From positions 62,001 to 126,000 of the forward strand of contig CANPYK010000001.1 of the NCBI GenBank assembly GCA_947588605.1: DNA of 64,000 nt, in the 5' to 3' direction. Below, one piece after another: positions 8,357-19,508 of the stretch. The position numbers and the translations under genes are program-made. The notes below the pieces were generated by a model. The model was not told where the DNA came from. It did no database searches and saw nothing but the letters and a program-made list of their open reading frames with translations. Every line of letters begins with the position of its first letter. Position 1 is the stretch's first letter. Origin of the DNA: an uncultured Oscillospiraceae bacterium. Lineage in GTDB: Bacteria > Bacillota > Clostridia > Oscillospirales > Oscillospiraceae.

Positions 8357-10033
8357 ATGAAACTGACAGGCGCACAAATCGTCGTGGAGACCCTCATCGA
8401 GCTGGGCGTCACCGACGTGTTCGGTTACCCCGGCGGGCAGGTCCTCAACCTCTACGACGCCATTTATGAAGCCGGCGACAGGCTTCACCATATCCTCACC
8501 GCCCATGAGCAGGGCGCGTCCCACGCCGCCGACGGCTACTCCCGGGCCACCGGGAAGGTGGGCGTGGTCATCGCCACCTCCGGCCCCGGCGCCACCAACC
8601 TGGTCACCGGCATCGCCACCGCCATGCTGGACAGCGTCCCCATGGTGGCCATCACCGGCAACGTGCCCCAGGACCTCATCGGCCGGGATTCCTTCCAGGA
8701 GATCGACATCACCGGCATAACCCTGCCCATCACCAAGCACAACTACTTCATCCACGACGTGAACAAGCTGGCGGACAAGATCCGCGAGGCCTTCCGTATC
8801 GCCAAGTCCGGCCGCCCCGGCCCGGTGCTCATCGACATCCCCAAGGATATCCAGACCGCCGTGGGGGAGTATGAGCCCAAGCCCGTCGACCCGCCCTTCC
8901 CCCAGCACATCCCCAGTGATGAGAAGATCGCCCAGGCCGCCGCGCTCATCGACTCCAAGTCCCGCCCCTTCATCCACATCGGCGGCGGCGTCATCGGCTC
9001 TCAGACCGAGGAGCTGGTCCTGGAGCTGGCGGACAAGATCGACGCCGTCATCGGCTGTTCCCTCATGGGCCTTTCCGGCATCCCCACGGATCACCCCCGC
9101 TTTCTGGGGATGCAGGGGATGCACGGGCACTACGCCTCCTCCGTGGCCTCCAACGACGCCGACCTCATCATCGCCATCGGCACCCGCTTTTCCGACCGGG
9201 CCACGGGCAACAAGGCCAAGTTTGCCCAGCACGCCAAGATCATCCACATCGACGCGGACTTCGCGGAGATCTCCAAGAACATCACCGCCAACGTGGGCAT
9301 CACCGGCGATATCGCCGTGGCCCTTAGAAAGCTCATCGACTCCGTCCACGAGGCCAACCACATGGACTGGATGGACCACATCGAGGACCTGCGGGACAAG
9401 GAAGCAAGCTTCCTCATGGACCCGCCGGGGGTTTTGACGCCCCTGAAGGTCATGGAGACGATCAACAAGTATAAGACCGCATACACCCCCGTGGCCACGG
9501 ACGTGGGCCAGCACCAGATGTGGGCCGCCCAGTATATCCGCTTCCAGAAGCCCCGCAAGATGGTGTCCTCCGGCGGGCTCGGGACCATGGGCTTCGGCCT
9601 GGGCGCGGCCATCGGCGCGGCGGTGGGCACCGGCGAGCATACCGTCCTCATCACCGGCGACGGGAGCTTCGGCATGAACCTCAACGAGCTTGCCACCGCC
9701 GTCACCTACCATGTCCCCGTCACCATCGTCCTCATCGACAACAAGACCCTGGGCATGGTCCGCCAGTGGCAGACGCTCTTTTTCAACCACCACTACGCCG
9801 ACACTAACCTGGACGTGCGCCGGACCGACTTTGTGAAGCTGGCCGAGGCCTTCGGGGCCGTGGGCGTCCTGGCGCAGACGCCGGAGGAATTCGAGGCGGC
9901 CTTTGAGAAGGCCATGGCTTCCGACGAGGTCACCGTCATCGACTGCCTCATCGACAAGGACGAGTTCGTCCTTCCCATGCTGCCCCCCGGCGGGGCCATC
10001 GACGACATCATCACCGTGAAGAAGGAGGTGTGA
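8357..10033 (+). CDS. ilvB: acetolactate synthase, large (catalytic) subunit
   Basis: A 558-residue thiamine-diphosphate enzyme making acetolactate or acetohydroxybutyrate, first common step to Val, Leu and Ile. Catalytic Glu51 in AHEQGASH; the ThDP/Mg motif begins GDGSFGMNL at residue 434 and ends at the LIDNKTLGMV segment. ATG at 8357 has CAGGAG 7 nt upstream and is preferred to the in-frame TTG at 8351. The gene for the regulatory subunit follows after 3 nt. Usual length. Confidence 0.97.
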   Translation: MKLTGAQIVVETLIELGVTDVFGYPGGQVLNLYDAIYEAGDRLHHILTAHEQGASHAADGYSRATGKVGVVIATSGPGATNLVTGIATAMLDSVPMVAITGNVPQDLIGRDSFQEIDITGITLPITKHNYFIHDVNKLADKIREAFRIAKSGRPGPVLIDIPKDIQTAVGEYEPKPVDPPFPQHIPSDEKIAQAAALIDSKSRPFIHIGGGVIGSQTEELVLELADKIDAVIGCSLMGLSGIPTDHPRFLGMQGMHGHYASSVASNDADLIIAIGTRFSDRATGNKAKFAQHAKIIHIDADFAEISKNITANVGITGDIAVALRKLIDSVHEANHMDWMDHIEDLRDKEASFLMDPPGVLTPLKVMETINKYKTAYTPVATDVGQHQMWAAQYIRFQKPRKMVSSGGLGTMGFGLGAAIGAAVGTGEHTVLITGDGSFGMNLNELATAVTYHVPVTIVLIDNKTLGMVRQWQTLFFNHHYADTNLDVRRTDFVKLAEAFGAVGVLAQTPEEFEAAFEKAMASDEVTVIDCLIDKDEFVLPMLPPGGAIDDIITVKKEV

Positions 10034-10036
10034 ACC

Positions 10037-11633
<1,597 letters not shown>

Positions 11634-11640
11634 CACATGC

Positions 11641-11665
11641 GGGCGGGTCTGGGACCCGCCCCTAC
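11641..11665. repeat. solo GGCGGGT hairpin inside the ilv operon
   Basis: GGGCGGGT/ACCCGCCC hairpin followed by CTAC, a single member of hairpin family I, sitting between ilvC and ilvD. No T-run follows, so it is unlikely to stop transcription fully. Confidence 0.7.
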
Positions 11666-11705
11666 TTCCAATGCCATTCTCCAAAACCAGAGGGAGGAAC
11701 CACTT

Positions 11706-13373
11706 ATGATCAAAGACACCGTTGTCAACGGCTACGAAAATGCCCCCCACCGCTCCCTTTACTACGCCCTGGGCCTCACCGACGAGGAGCTCCAGCGCCC
11801 CCTCATCGGCATCGTGAGCAGCTATAACGAGATCGTCCCCGGCCACATGAACCTCGATAAGATCACCGAGGCCGTGAAGACCGGCGTGGCCATGGCCGGG
11901 GGCACCCCCATCGTCTTCCCCGCCATCGCCGTGTGCGACGGCATCGCCATGGGCCACGTGGGGATGAAATATTCCCTGGTTACCCGCGACCTCATCGCCG
12001 ACTCCACGGAGTGCATGGTCATGGCCCACGGCTTTGACGGCCTCGTCATGATCCCCAACTGCGACAAGAATGTTCCCGGCCTCCTTATGGCCGCGGCGCG
12101 GCTCAATCTCCCCACCGTCTTCGTCTCCGGCGGCCCCATGCTGGCCGGGCGCGTGGACGGGCACAAAACCAGCCTTTCCAGCATGTTCGAGGCCGTGGGC
12201 GCCTACTCCGCCGGGAAGATAGACGAGGCCAAGCTGCGGGAATACGAGTGCAAGACCTGCCCCTCCTGCGGCTCCTGCTCCGGGATGTACACCGCCAATT
12301 CCATGAACTGCCTCACCGAGGTCCTGGGCATGGGCCTCCGGGGCAACGGCACGATTCCCGCCGCGTACTCGGCGCGCATCAGTCTTGCCAAGCGGGCCGG
12401 AATGCAGGTGATGGAGCTGGTGCGGCGCAACATCCGCGCCCGGGACATCATGACTGAGGCCGCGATCCGCAACGCCATCACCGCCGACATGGCCCTGGGG
12501 TGCTCCACCAACTCCATGCTCCACCTCCCCGCCATCGCCAACGAGTGTGGCGTGGACTTCGACATCAGCATGGCCAACGACATCAGCGCCCGGACTCCCA
12601 ACCTCTGCCACCTGGCCCCCGCCGGCCCCACCTATATGGAGGACCTGAACGAGGCCGGCGGCGTCTACGCCGTTTTGAAGGAGCTGACGAAGCGAAACCT
12701 CCTGGACACCTCCGTCATGACCTGCACCGGCAAGACCCTGGGGGAGAATCTGGAGGGCGTGGAGAACCTGAACCCCGCCGTCATCCGCCCCATCGACGAC
12801 CCCTACTCCGAGACCGGCGGCATCGCCGTCCTCTACGGGAACCTGGCGGAGAACGGCTGTGTGGTGAAGAGAAGCGCCGTGGCCCCGGAAATGCTGGTCC
12901 ACGAGGGCCCCGCCCGTGTCTTCAACAGCGAGGAGGAGGCCATCAAGGTCATCCACAACCGCGGCATTAACCCCGGCGACGTGGTGGTCATCCGCTATGA
13001 GGGCCCCGCCGGGGGACCCGGTATGCGGGAGATGCTCAACCCCACCAGCGCTATCGCCGGCGCGGGTCTCGACAAGTCCGTCGCCCTCATCACCGACGGG
13101 CGCTTTTCCGGCGCGACCCGGGGCGCGTCCATCGGCCACGTGAGCCCTGAGGCCGCCAGCGGCGGGCTCATCGCTTACGTCCATGAGGGGGACCTTATCG
13201 CCATCGACATCCCCAACCACACCATCACCCTGAAGGTCCCCGACGAGGAGCTGAGCGCCCGCAAGGCCGCCGAAAAGCCGCTCACGAAAACCGACATCAC
13301 CGGCTACCTCAAGCGCTACGCCCAGCAGGTCAGCTCCGCCGACAAGGGCGCCATTATCAACAAAAGGGGGTGA
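11706..13373 (+). CDS. ilvD: dihydroxy-acid dehydratase
   Basis: A 555-residue iron-sulfur dehydratase giving 2-ketoisovalerate and 3-methyl-2-oxovalerate. Cluster and metal motifs: NCDKNVPG with a Cys ligand near residue 119, [19 protein letters not shown] near 190, and the C-terminal [11 protein letters not shown], signature of the IlvD/Edd family. ATG at 11706 has GGGAGGAA upstream; the frame extends 69 nt further back into the repeat hairpin, which is not coding. leuC follows after 4 nt. Confidence 0.97.
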   Translation: MIKDTVVNGYENAPHRSLYYALGLTDEELQRPLIGIVSSYNEIVPGHMNLDKITEAVKTGVAMAGGTPIVFPAIAVCDGIAMGHVGMKYSLVTRDLIADSTECMVMAHGFDGLVMIPNCDKNVPGLLMAAARLNLPTVFVSGGPMLAGRVDGHKTSLSSMFEAVGAYSAGKIDEAKLREYECKTCPSCGSCSGMYTANSMNCLTEVLGMGLRGNGTIPAAYSARISLAKRAGMQVMELVRRNIRARDIMTEAAIRNAITADMALGCSTNSMLHLPAIANECGVDFDISMANDISARTPNLCHLAPAGPTYMEDLNEAGGVYAVLKELTKRNLLDTSVMTCTGKTLGENLEGVENLNPAVIRPIDDPYSETGGIAVLYGNLAENGCVVKRSAVAPEMLVHEGPARVFNSEEEAIKVIHNRGINPGDVVVIRYEGPAGGPGMREMLNPTSAIAGAGLDKSVALITDGRFSGATRGASIGHVSPEAASGGLIAYVHEGDLIAIDIPNHTITLKVPDEELSARKAAEKPLTKTDITGYLKRYAQQVSSADKGAIINKRG

Positions 13374-13377
13374 GCCT

Positions 13378-14643
13378 ATGTCCATGACCATGTCCCAAAA
13401 GATCCTGGCCGCCCACGCCGGCCTTGAGCGCGTGGAGGCGGGACAGCTCATCCTCTGTAAGCTCGACCGCATCCACGGCAACGACATCACCTCTCCGGTG
13501 GCCATCCGGGAATTTAAAAAGATGGGGTTTGAGAAGGTGGCGGATCCCGACCGCGTGACCCTCATCATGGACCACTTCGTTCCCAACAAGGACATCAAGG
13601 CCGCCCAGCAGTGCAAGTGCTGCCGGGACTTCGCCAACGAGCAGGAGCTTGAGAGCTTCTTCGATGTAGGCCGCATGGGCATCGAGCACGCCCTAATCCC
13701 CGAGGAGGGCCTGGTGGTCACCGGGGACGTCGCCATCGGCGCGGACTCCCACACCTGCACCTACGGCGCGCTGGGAGCCTTCTCCACCGGCGTGGGCTCC
13801 ACGGACATGGCCTTCGGCATGGCCACCGGCAAGGCCTGGTTCAAGGTTCCCTCCGCTATCAAATTCGTCCTCACCGGCGCGCTCCCCCGCTGCGTCTCCG
13901 GCAAGGACCTCATCCTACATATCATCGGCATGATCGGCGTGGACGGGGCGCGGTATAAGTCCATGGAGTTCACCGGCCCCGGCGCGCGGTCCCTTTCCAT
14001 GCCCGACCGCCTCACCGTCTGCAACATGGCCATCGAGGCCGGCGCGAAAAACGGCATCTTCGAGGTGGACGACGTGACCCTGGCCTACGAGAAAGAGCAC
14101 GCCAGGCGCGAGCTCAGGATTTTCAAGGCCGACGAGGACGCCGTCTACGACGCCACGTATGAGATCGACCTCTCCGAGCTGCGCCCCACCGTCGCCTTCC
14201 CCCATCTTCCCGAGAACACCCACACCGTGGACGAGATCGGGGAGGTGAAAATCGACCAGGTGGTCATCGGCTCCTGCACCAACGGCCTTTTCAAGGACAT
14301 GGCGGAGGCCGACGAGATTTTGAAGGGACGCAAGGTCGCCCGTAACGTCCGGGCCATCATCATCCCCGCCACCCAGGACATCTACCTCAAATGCCTGGAG
14401 GCCGGCTTCATCCGGGACTTCATCGAGGCCGGCTGCGTCGTCTCCACCCCCACCTGCGGGCCGTGTCTCGGCGGCTACATGGGCATTCTCGCCGAGGGTG
14501 AGCGGTGTGTCTCCACCACCAACCGCAACTTTGTGGGCCGCATGGGCCATGTGGACAGCGAGGTCTATTTAGCCAGTCCCGCCACCGCCGCCGCCAGCGC
14601 CGTGCTGGGCCGCATCGCGTCCGCCGAGGAGGTGCTGAAATGA
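13378..14643 (+). CDS. leuC: 3-isopropylmalate dehydratase, large subunit
   Basis: A 421-residue aconitase-family subunit that isomerises 2- to 3-isopropylmalate with LeuD. Iron-sulfur Cys ligands lie in VIGSCTNG (about residue 299) and in [14 protein letters not shown] (about 359-372), with [15 protein letters not shown] as a substrate-site hallmark. This is the archaeal/clostridial short form. The GGGGGTGAG ribosome-binding site overlaps the end of ilvD, and the stop overlaps the start of leuD (ATGA), so the two subunits are probably translationally coupled. Confidence 0.97.
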   Translation: MSMTMSQKILAAHAGLERVEAGQLILCKLDRIHGNDITSPVAIREFKKMGFEKVADPDRVTLIMDHFVPNKDIKAAQQCKCCRDFANEQELESFFDVGRMGIEHALIPEEGLVVTGDVAIGADSHTCTYGALGAFSTGVGSTDMAFGMATGKAWFKVPSAIKFVLTGALPRCVSGKDLILHIIGMIGVDGARYKSMEFTGPGARSLSMPDRLTVCNMAIEAGAKNGIFEVDDVTLAYEKEHARRELRIFKADEDAVYDATYEIDLSELRPTVAFPHLPENTHTVDEIGEVKIDQVVIGSCTNGLFKDMAEADEILKGRKVARNVRAIIIPATQDIYLKCLEAGFIRDFIEAGCVVSTPTCGPCLGGYMGILAEGERCVSTTNRNFVGRMGHVDSEVYLASPATAAASAVLGRIASAEEVLK

Positions 14644-15134
14644 AATGCACAGGTAAAGCCGTCAAATACGGCGACAACGTGGATACCGACGTCATCATCC
14701 CCGCCCGGTATCTGAACACCAGCGACCCTCGTGAGCTTGCCGCCCACTGCATGGAGGACATCGACAAGTCCTTTCACGCCAAAATAGCCCCCGGCGACAT
14801 TTTAGTGGGCGGTGAGAACTTCGGCTGCGGCTCCTCCCGTGAGCACGCTCCCATCGCCATCAAGGCGTCGGGCATCAGTCTCGTCATCGCCAAGAGCTTC
14901 GCCCGCATCTTCTACCGCAACGCCATCAACATCGGCCTGCCCATCGTAGAGTGCCCCCAGGCCGCCCAGTCCATCGAGGAGGGCCACGAGGTCACCGCCG
15001 ACCTGGACGCCGGCGTCATCACGGATGTCACCACCGGCCAAACCTTCAAAACCGAGCCCTTCCCCGCGTTCATCCAGAACATCATCTCCGCCGGCGGACT
15101 GGTGGAGGCGGCGAAAGCCGGGATCATAGGGTAG
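14640..15134 (+). CDS. leuD: 3-isopropylmalate dehydratase, small subunit
   Basis: A 164-residue swivelling-domain partner of LeuC ([15 protein letters not shown] near the N-terminus; [15 protein letters not shown], the substrate-recognition loop; [17 protein letters not shown]). The start overlaps leuC by 4 nt (ATGA). Length is usual for the short LeuD form. A 323-bp MITE-like repeat begins 5 nt after the stop codon and separates it from leuB. Confidence 0.96.
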   Translation: MKCTGKAVKYGDNVDTDVIIPARYLNTSDPRELAAHCMEDIDKSFHAKIAPGDILVGGENFGCGSSREHAPIAIKASGISLVIAKSFARIFYRNAINIGLPIVECPQAAQSIEEGHEVTADLDAGVITDVTTGQTFKTEPFPAFIQNIISAGGLVEAAKAGIIG

Positions 15135-15138
15135 CCTT

Positions 15139-15461
15139 ATACTAATATCTAATTAAAACAAGACATTCGCGACGGTCTTTTTCGCGTCGTCGTCGCTGAA
15201 CACGCTTTGCTTCGGGCTCCCGTTGGTCGCCCATCTCGGCCCAAGAGCCGCCGCTGCGCGGCGGTTGGCCTCGAAACACGCCTGCGGGCGCAGTCAGGCG
15301 CTGTGTTCGCTCCTCCTCTCCCCAGCGGGCTTTGCCCGCCGGGGACCTCAGGGGGCGTCAGCCGCCTTGGAAATACCAATGGGTATTCCCTGCGGCGTCT
15401 TCCAAGCCTTACGCGAAAAATCCTCGCCGCTCGGTGTCTCCTTTTAAATAGATATTAGTAT
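15139..15461. repeat. MITE-like palindromic element, copy 1
   Basis: A 323-bp element with imperfect terminal inverted repeats of about 50 bp. Left end ATACTAATATCTAATTAAAA, then GCGACGGTCTTTTTCGCGT; right end ACGCGAAAAATCCTCGCCGC, then TTTTAAATAGATATTAGTAT. The core (GGCGTCAGCCGCCTTGG, GTATTCCCTGCGGCGTCTTCC) matches copy 2 at 38900-39060. This copy holds about 150 bp more, including the nested module at about 15229-15294. No ORF with plausible coding content. Confidence 0.8.
15229..15294 (-). repeat. nested palindromic module, copy 1
   Basis: Reverse-oriented copy of a roughly 67-bp module (GACTGCGCCCGCAGGCGTGT, CCGCCGCGCAGCGGCGG, GGGCCGAGATGGGC on the minus strand) inside the MITE-like element. 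Other copies: 19992-20060 and 37263-37330. Confidence 0.75.
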
Positions 15462-15471
15462 TACTGCCATG

Positions 15472-15556
15472 TGGGCCGCCGTGGGCGGCGGCCCCTACAA
15501 CGTTTTTTCGTACGGCTGCATCAGAAGCCGTACGGGCCGCCGCCCACGGCGGCCCA
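15472..15556. repeat. long hairpin upstream of leuB
   Basis: Inverted repeat GGGCCGCCGTGGGCGGCGGC near 15472 and GCCGCCGCCCACGGCGGCCC near 15536, with a smaller CGTACGGCT/AGCCGTACG stem in the middle. It is a member of hairpin family I, in the leader of leuB. Confidence 0.75.
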
Positions 15557-15585
15557 TGAAACCTCTAACATTTCAGGTGATCGAC

Positions 15586-16662
15586 ATGACATACAACATC
15601 GCCCTTCTCCGGGGCGACGGGATCGGACCGGAGATCGTGGACAGCGCCGTGCGCGTCCTGGAGGCCGTCGGGAAAAAGTACGGCCACACCTTCAACTTCA
15701 CCCCCTACCTCATCGGCGGCGCGGCCATCGACGCCACCGGCGCGCCGCTGCCGCAGGAGACGGTGGACGGGTGCTTAGAGTCCGACAGCGTCCTTCTCGG
15801 CGCCGTGGGCGGGCCCAAGTGGGACACCCTTCCGGGGAATCTCCGCCCGGAGAAGGCCCTTCTCGGCATCCGCGCGGCGCTGGGGCTCTTCACCAACCTG
15901 CGCCCGGCGAAGCTCTACCCGGCCCTCGCCGGCGACTGCCCTCTGCGGCCCGACATCGTGAAGGACGGCTTCGACATCATGATCGTCCGGGAGCTCACCG
16001 GCGGCATCTACTTCGGCGACCGGGGCTATCGGGAGGGGAGCTACGGCCAGGAGGCTTTTGACACCGAGTGCTACTCCCGCTTTGAGATCGAGCGCATCGC
16101 CCGCGTGGCCTTTGAGACGGCCCGCAAGCGCCGGGGCAAGGTGAGCTCCATCGACAAGGCCAACGTCCTGGAGACTTCCCGCCTCTGGCGTAAGACCGTC
16201 CACGAGATTCAAGCATCTGACTACCCGGAAGTTGAGTGCAACGACGTGCTGGTGGACAACGCCGCCATGCAGCTGGTGAAGAACCCGGCGCAGTTCGACG
16301 TCATCGTCACATCCAACATGTTCGGCGATATCCTCTCCGACGAGGCCAGCCAGATAACCGGCTCCATCGGGATGCTGCCCTCCGCCAGCCTCAACGAGAC
16401 GACCCGGGGCATGTACGAGCCCATCCACGGCTCCGCCCCCGATATCGCGGGCCGTGGCATCGCCAACCCCATCGCCACCATCCTCTCCGCCGCCATGATG
16501 CTGCGCTACTCCTTCGACCTCGCCGCCGAGGCGGACGACATCGAAGCGGCGGTGGATAAGTGCCTGAACGACGGCCTTCGCACCGCCGACCTGGTGGGCG
16601 CCTCCGGCAGGACGCCCCTGGGCACCGCGGCCATGACCGACGCCGTCATCGAGAGGCTCTGA
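15586..16662 (+). CDS. leuB: 3-isopropylmalate dehydrogenase
   Basis: A 358-residue NAD-dependent oxidative decarboxylase of the isocitrate/isopropylmalate family. Opens with [30 protein letters not shown] and the metal/substrate segment [18 protein letters not shown] are family hallmarks, as is [21 protein letters not shown] at 15586 has AGGTGA upstream; the frame extends 39 codons back through the long hairpin, which is not coding. It ends one base before the next gene. Confidence 0.97.
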   Translation: MTYNIALLRGDGIGPEIVDSAVRVLEAVGKKYGHTFNFTPYLIGGAAIDATGAPLPQETVDGCLESDSVLLGAVGGPKWDTLPGNLRPEKALLGIRAALGLFTNLRPAKLYPALAGDCPLRPDIVKDGFDIMIVRELTGGIYFGDRGYREGSYGQEAFDTECYSRFEIERIARVAFETARKRRGKVSSIDKANVLETSRLWRKTVHEIQASDYPEVECNDVLVDNAAMQLVKNPAQFDVIVTSNMFGDILSDEASQITGSIGMLPSASLNETTRGMYEPIHGSAPDIAGRGIANPIATILSAAMMLRYSFDLAAEADDIEAAVDKCLNDGLRTADLVGASGRTPLGTAAMTDAVIERL

Positions 16663-16663
16663 G

Positions 16664-17863
16664 ATGCTGGACACCATGCCGAACGCCGCCGCGTCCATCG
16701 CCTCCATCGTGGTCTTTCGCGGCGTGAAAAACGGCCCCGTGCTCCGGGCCCTCCGGGACCTCTTCGAGTGCGAGGGGGACGAGTCCGAGCGGGTAGAGCA
16801 CTACGCCGACTTCGTCGCCGCCCTCGCCCAGCACGGCTGGGACCTGAGCCGTTATCTTCTGGACGCCGCCGCCGAGGACGAGAACCAGTATACCGTCCTC
16901 AGAGCCAACGCCGCGCCCATCCCCCCGGCGCTTCAAACCTGCGTGGAGGGGGAGCTGGAGCTCTTTGCCGAGCTTGCCGCCCTCACGCCGGAAAAGCTCC
17001 GGGCCCTTATGGGCTATGTGGGGTACCTGCCGGCCTATGAGACGACCGAGCTTGATTTTTCCACCGCCTTCGAGGCCCGGATGGCCGGCATCCGCACCTC
17101 CGGCTACGGCCAGTACGCCCGCCACACCATGTTCCGGGTGGTGGAGGGCGAGATTCGCCCCGTCCGCACCCCGGACACCACCAGTATGTCGGACCTCGTG
17201 GGCTACGAGCTCCAGCGCGGCCAGCTCCTGGACAACACCCGCGCCCTGCTCAAGGGCCTCCCGGCGGCCAACGCCCTTTTAGTGGGCGACGCCGGCACGG
17301 GCAAGTCCAGCTCCGTCAAGGCGGTGACCAACCTCTTCGCCCCGGAGGGCCTGCGCCTCATCGAGGTCCCCAAGGCAGAGCTTGCCCACATCCCCGCCAT
17401 CATGGAGCACCTGCGGGACAACCCCCTCAAGTTCATTCTCTTCATCGACGACCTGAGCTTCGAGAAAAACGACGACGCCTTCTCCGCCATGAAGGCCATT
17501 CTGGAGGGCTCCGTCAGCGTCCGGGCGGCCAATACCGTCATCTACGCCACCTCCAACCGCCGCCACCTGGTGAAGGAATCCATGTCCGACCGGGACGGGG
17601 ACGACATCCATTTAAACGACACCATTCAGGACACCGTGGCCCTCTCCGACCGCTTCGGGCTCACTATCCTCTTCACCAAGCCGCCCAGAGCGCTCTATCT
17701 GCGCATCGTCCACGAGCTTGCCGTGAAGAAGGGCATCCCGGAGACGCCGGACCTGGACACGCGGGCCTGTGCCTTCGCGCTCCGGCGGGGCGGCATGACG
17801 CCCCGGGCCGCCGAGCAGTTCACGGACAGCATCCTGTCCAAGCCATGGGAGGAAACCACATGA
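16664..17863 (+). CDS. DUF815-type P-loop ATPase
   Basis: A 399-residue protein with a C-terminal AAA-like ATPase domain: Walker A GDAGTGKSS at 208-216, Walker B ILFIDDLSFE at about 254-263, and a sensor region at TVIYATSNRRHL. This matches the uncharacterised DUF815 family; its substrate is unknown to me. The N-terminal 170 residues are mainly helical with no recognised motif. It begins one base after leuB stops and overlaps ilvA by four bases, so it is firmly inside the branched-chain operon although no pathway step needs it. A chaperone or remodelling role for a pathway enzyme is speculation. Confidence 0.85.
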   Translation: MLDTMPNAAASIASIVVFRGVKNGPVLRALRDLFECEGDESERVEHYADFVAALAQHGWDLSRYLLDAAAEDENQYTVLRANAAPIPPALQTCVEGELELFAELAALTPEKLRALMGYVGYLPAYETTELDFSTAFEARMAGIRTSGYGQYARHTMFRVVEGEIRPVRTPDTTSMSDLVGYELQRGQLLDNTRALLKGLPAANALLVGDAGTGKSSSVKAVTNLFAPEGLRLIEVPKAELAHIPAIMEHLRDNPLKFILFIDDLSFEKNDDAFSAMKAILEGSVSVRAANTVIYATSNRRHLVKESMSDRDGDDIHLNDTIQDTVALSDRFGLTILFTKPPRALYLRIVHELAVKKGIPETPDLDTRACAFALRRGGMTPRAAEQFTDSILSKPWEETT

Positions 17864-19059
17864 TCTCACTTGACAAGATCTACCACGCCCGCTACGTCCT
17901 CAAGGAGGTCATCCGGGACACGGACGTGATATACGCCCCGCGCCTCAACCCGGACGCCCAGGTCTATTTAAAGACCGAAAATCTCCAAATCACCGGCTCC
18001 TTCAAGGTCCGCGGCGCGTACTACAAGATAAGCCAGCTCTCCGATGAGGAGAAGGCCCGGGGCGTCATCGCCTGCTCCGCCGGCAACCACGCCCAGGGCG
18101 TGGCCCTGGCCGCCCAGAAGGCGGGCATCAAGGCCGTCATCTGCCTGCCCGACGGGGCCCCCATCTCCAAGGTGGAGGCCACCAAGCGCTACGGCGCGGA
18201 GGTCGTGCTGGTGGAGGGCGTCTACGACGACGCCTACGAGCGCGCCCTGCAGCTCCGGGACGAGCGCGGCTACACCTTCATCCACCCCTTCGACGACGAG
18301 GCCGTCATCGAGGGCCAGGGCACCATCGGCCTGGAGCTCATGGAGCAGCTGCCCGATCTCGACGCCGTCATCGTCCCCGTGGGCGGCGGTGGGCTCATCT
18401 CCGGCCTCGCCTTCGCCGTGAAGGCCCTGAACCCCGCCGTGAAGGTCTACGGCGTCCAGGCCGCCGGCGCGCCCAGCATGGTCAACTCCATCCATCAAAA
18501 GGAGATCGTCCACCTCCCCACCGTCTCCACCATCGCCGACGGCATCGCCGTGAAGGTGCCGGGGGAGAACACCTTCGCCCTCACCAGCCAGTACGTGGAC
18601 GACGTGGTCACCGTCACGGACGACGAGATCGCCGCCGCCATCCTGGCCCTTATGGAGCAGCAAAAGCTGGTCACCGAGGGCGCTGGCGCTATCTCCGTGG
18701 CCGCCGCCATGTTCAATAAGGTCCCGGTGAAGGGCAAGAAGGTGGTCTGCCTCCTCTCCGGTGGCAACGTGGACGTCTCCATCCTCTCCCGCGTCATCGA
18801 CCGGGGCCTTCTCATGTCCGGCCGCCGCTGCCAGCTCACCATTGAGCTTGTGGATAAGCCGGGCCAGCTGGAGAAGGTCGCCGGGTGCATCGCCCGGGAG
18901 GGCGGCAACGTCGTCTCCGTCCACTACGAGCACGCCAACGAGGGCTCCGACATCAACGGCTGCTACCTGCGCCTGGAGCTGGAGACCCGCAACTTCGAGC
19001 ACATCAAGACCATCCGCCAGTCCCTGAAGGCCCAGGGCTTCAAGCTGGTGGACGAATAA
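17860..19059 (+). CDS. ilvA: threonine ammonia-lyase (threonine dehydratase)
   Basis: A 399-residue PLP enzyme converting threonine to 2-ketobutyrate, the entry to isoleucine. PLP lysine Lys49 in GSFKVRGAYYK; phosphate-binding VGGGGLISG; CLLSGGN near residue 300. The C-terminal 70 residues form an ACT domain (CQLTIELVDKPGQLEKVAGC), the short single-ACT layout, so its allosteric behaviour may differ from the double-domain E. coli IlvA. The start overlaps the ATPase gene by ATGA with GGAGG upstream. ridA follows after 14 nt. Confidence 0.94.
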   Translation: MISLDKIYHARYVLKEVIRDTDVIYAPRLNPDAQVYLKTENLQITGSFKVRGAYYKISQLSDEEKARGVIACSAGNHAQGVALAAQKAGIKAVICLPDGAPISKVEATKRYGAEVVLVEGVYDDAYERALQLRDERGYTFIHPFDDEAVIEGQGTIGLELMEQLPDLDAVIVPVGGGGLISGLAFAVKALNPAVKVYGVQAAGAPSMVNSIHQKEIVHLPTVSTIADGIAVKVPGENTFALTSQYVDDVVTVTDDEIAAAILALMEQQKLVTEGAGAISVAAAMFNKVPVKGKKVVCLLSGGNVDVSILSRVIDRGLLMSGRRCQLTIELVDKPGQLEKVAGCIAREGGNVVSVHYEHANEGSDINGCYLRLELETRNFEHIKTIRQSLKAQGFKLVDE

Positions 19060-19073
19060 AGGGAGGAATCACC

Positions 19074-19454
19074 GTGAACAAAACCATCCATACCGACACC
19101 GCCCCCGCCGCCATCGGCCCCTATTCCCAAGCCGTCGTCGCCGGGGACCTCGTCTTCACCTCCGGCCAGATCCCCATCGACCCCGCCACGGGCAACGTGG
19201 AGGCCCAGGGCATCGAGGCCCAGACCCACCAGGTCATGCGCAACCTGGGCGAGGTCCTGAAGGCCGCCGGCTCCGGCTATGACCGGGCCGTCAAAACCAC
19301 CTGCTTCTTAGCCGACATCGCCGACTTCGCCGCCTTCAACGCCGTCTACGCCCAGTACTTCACCTCCAACCCCGCCCGCAGCTGCGTCGCCGTCAAGGAC
19401 CTGCCGAAGGGCGTCCTCGTAGAGGTCGAGGTCGTCGCCACGGTGGAGCGGTAA
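19074..19454 (+). CDS. ridA: RidA-family 2-iminobutanoate/2-iminopropanoate deaminase
   Basis: A 126-residue RidA/YjgF protein. Hallmarks: AAIGPYSQAVVAGDLVFTSGQ at 12-32, and RSCVAVKDLPKGVLVEVEVVA with the conserved Arg near residue 105. RidA hydrolyses reactive enamine/imine products released by PLP dehydratases, and here it is directly downstream of such an enzyme, ilvA, which fits its known role well. GTG start with GGGAGGAA upstream. Last gene of the branched-chain cluster. Confidence 0.95.
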   Translation: MNKTIHTDTAPAAIGPYSQAVVAGDLVFTSGQIPIDPATGNVEAQGIEAQTHQVMRNLGEVLKAAGSGYDRAVKTTCFLADIADFAAFNAVYAQYFTSNPARSCVAVKDLPKGVLVEVEVVATVER

Positions 19455-19508
19455 TACCTGTATTATACCACAAATTAAGTAAATTGTCAAGTATTATAAA
19501 GCAAAAAA

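Noticed and set aside
15469-15585. N-terminal extension of LeuB through the long hairpin
   Set aside because: The extension is repeat-encoded, and the family start motif begins right after the ATG at 15586.
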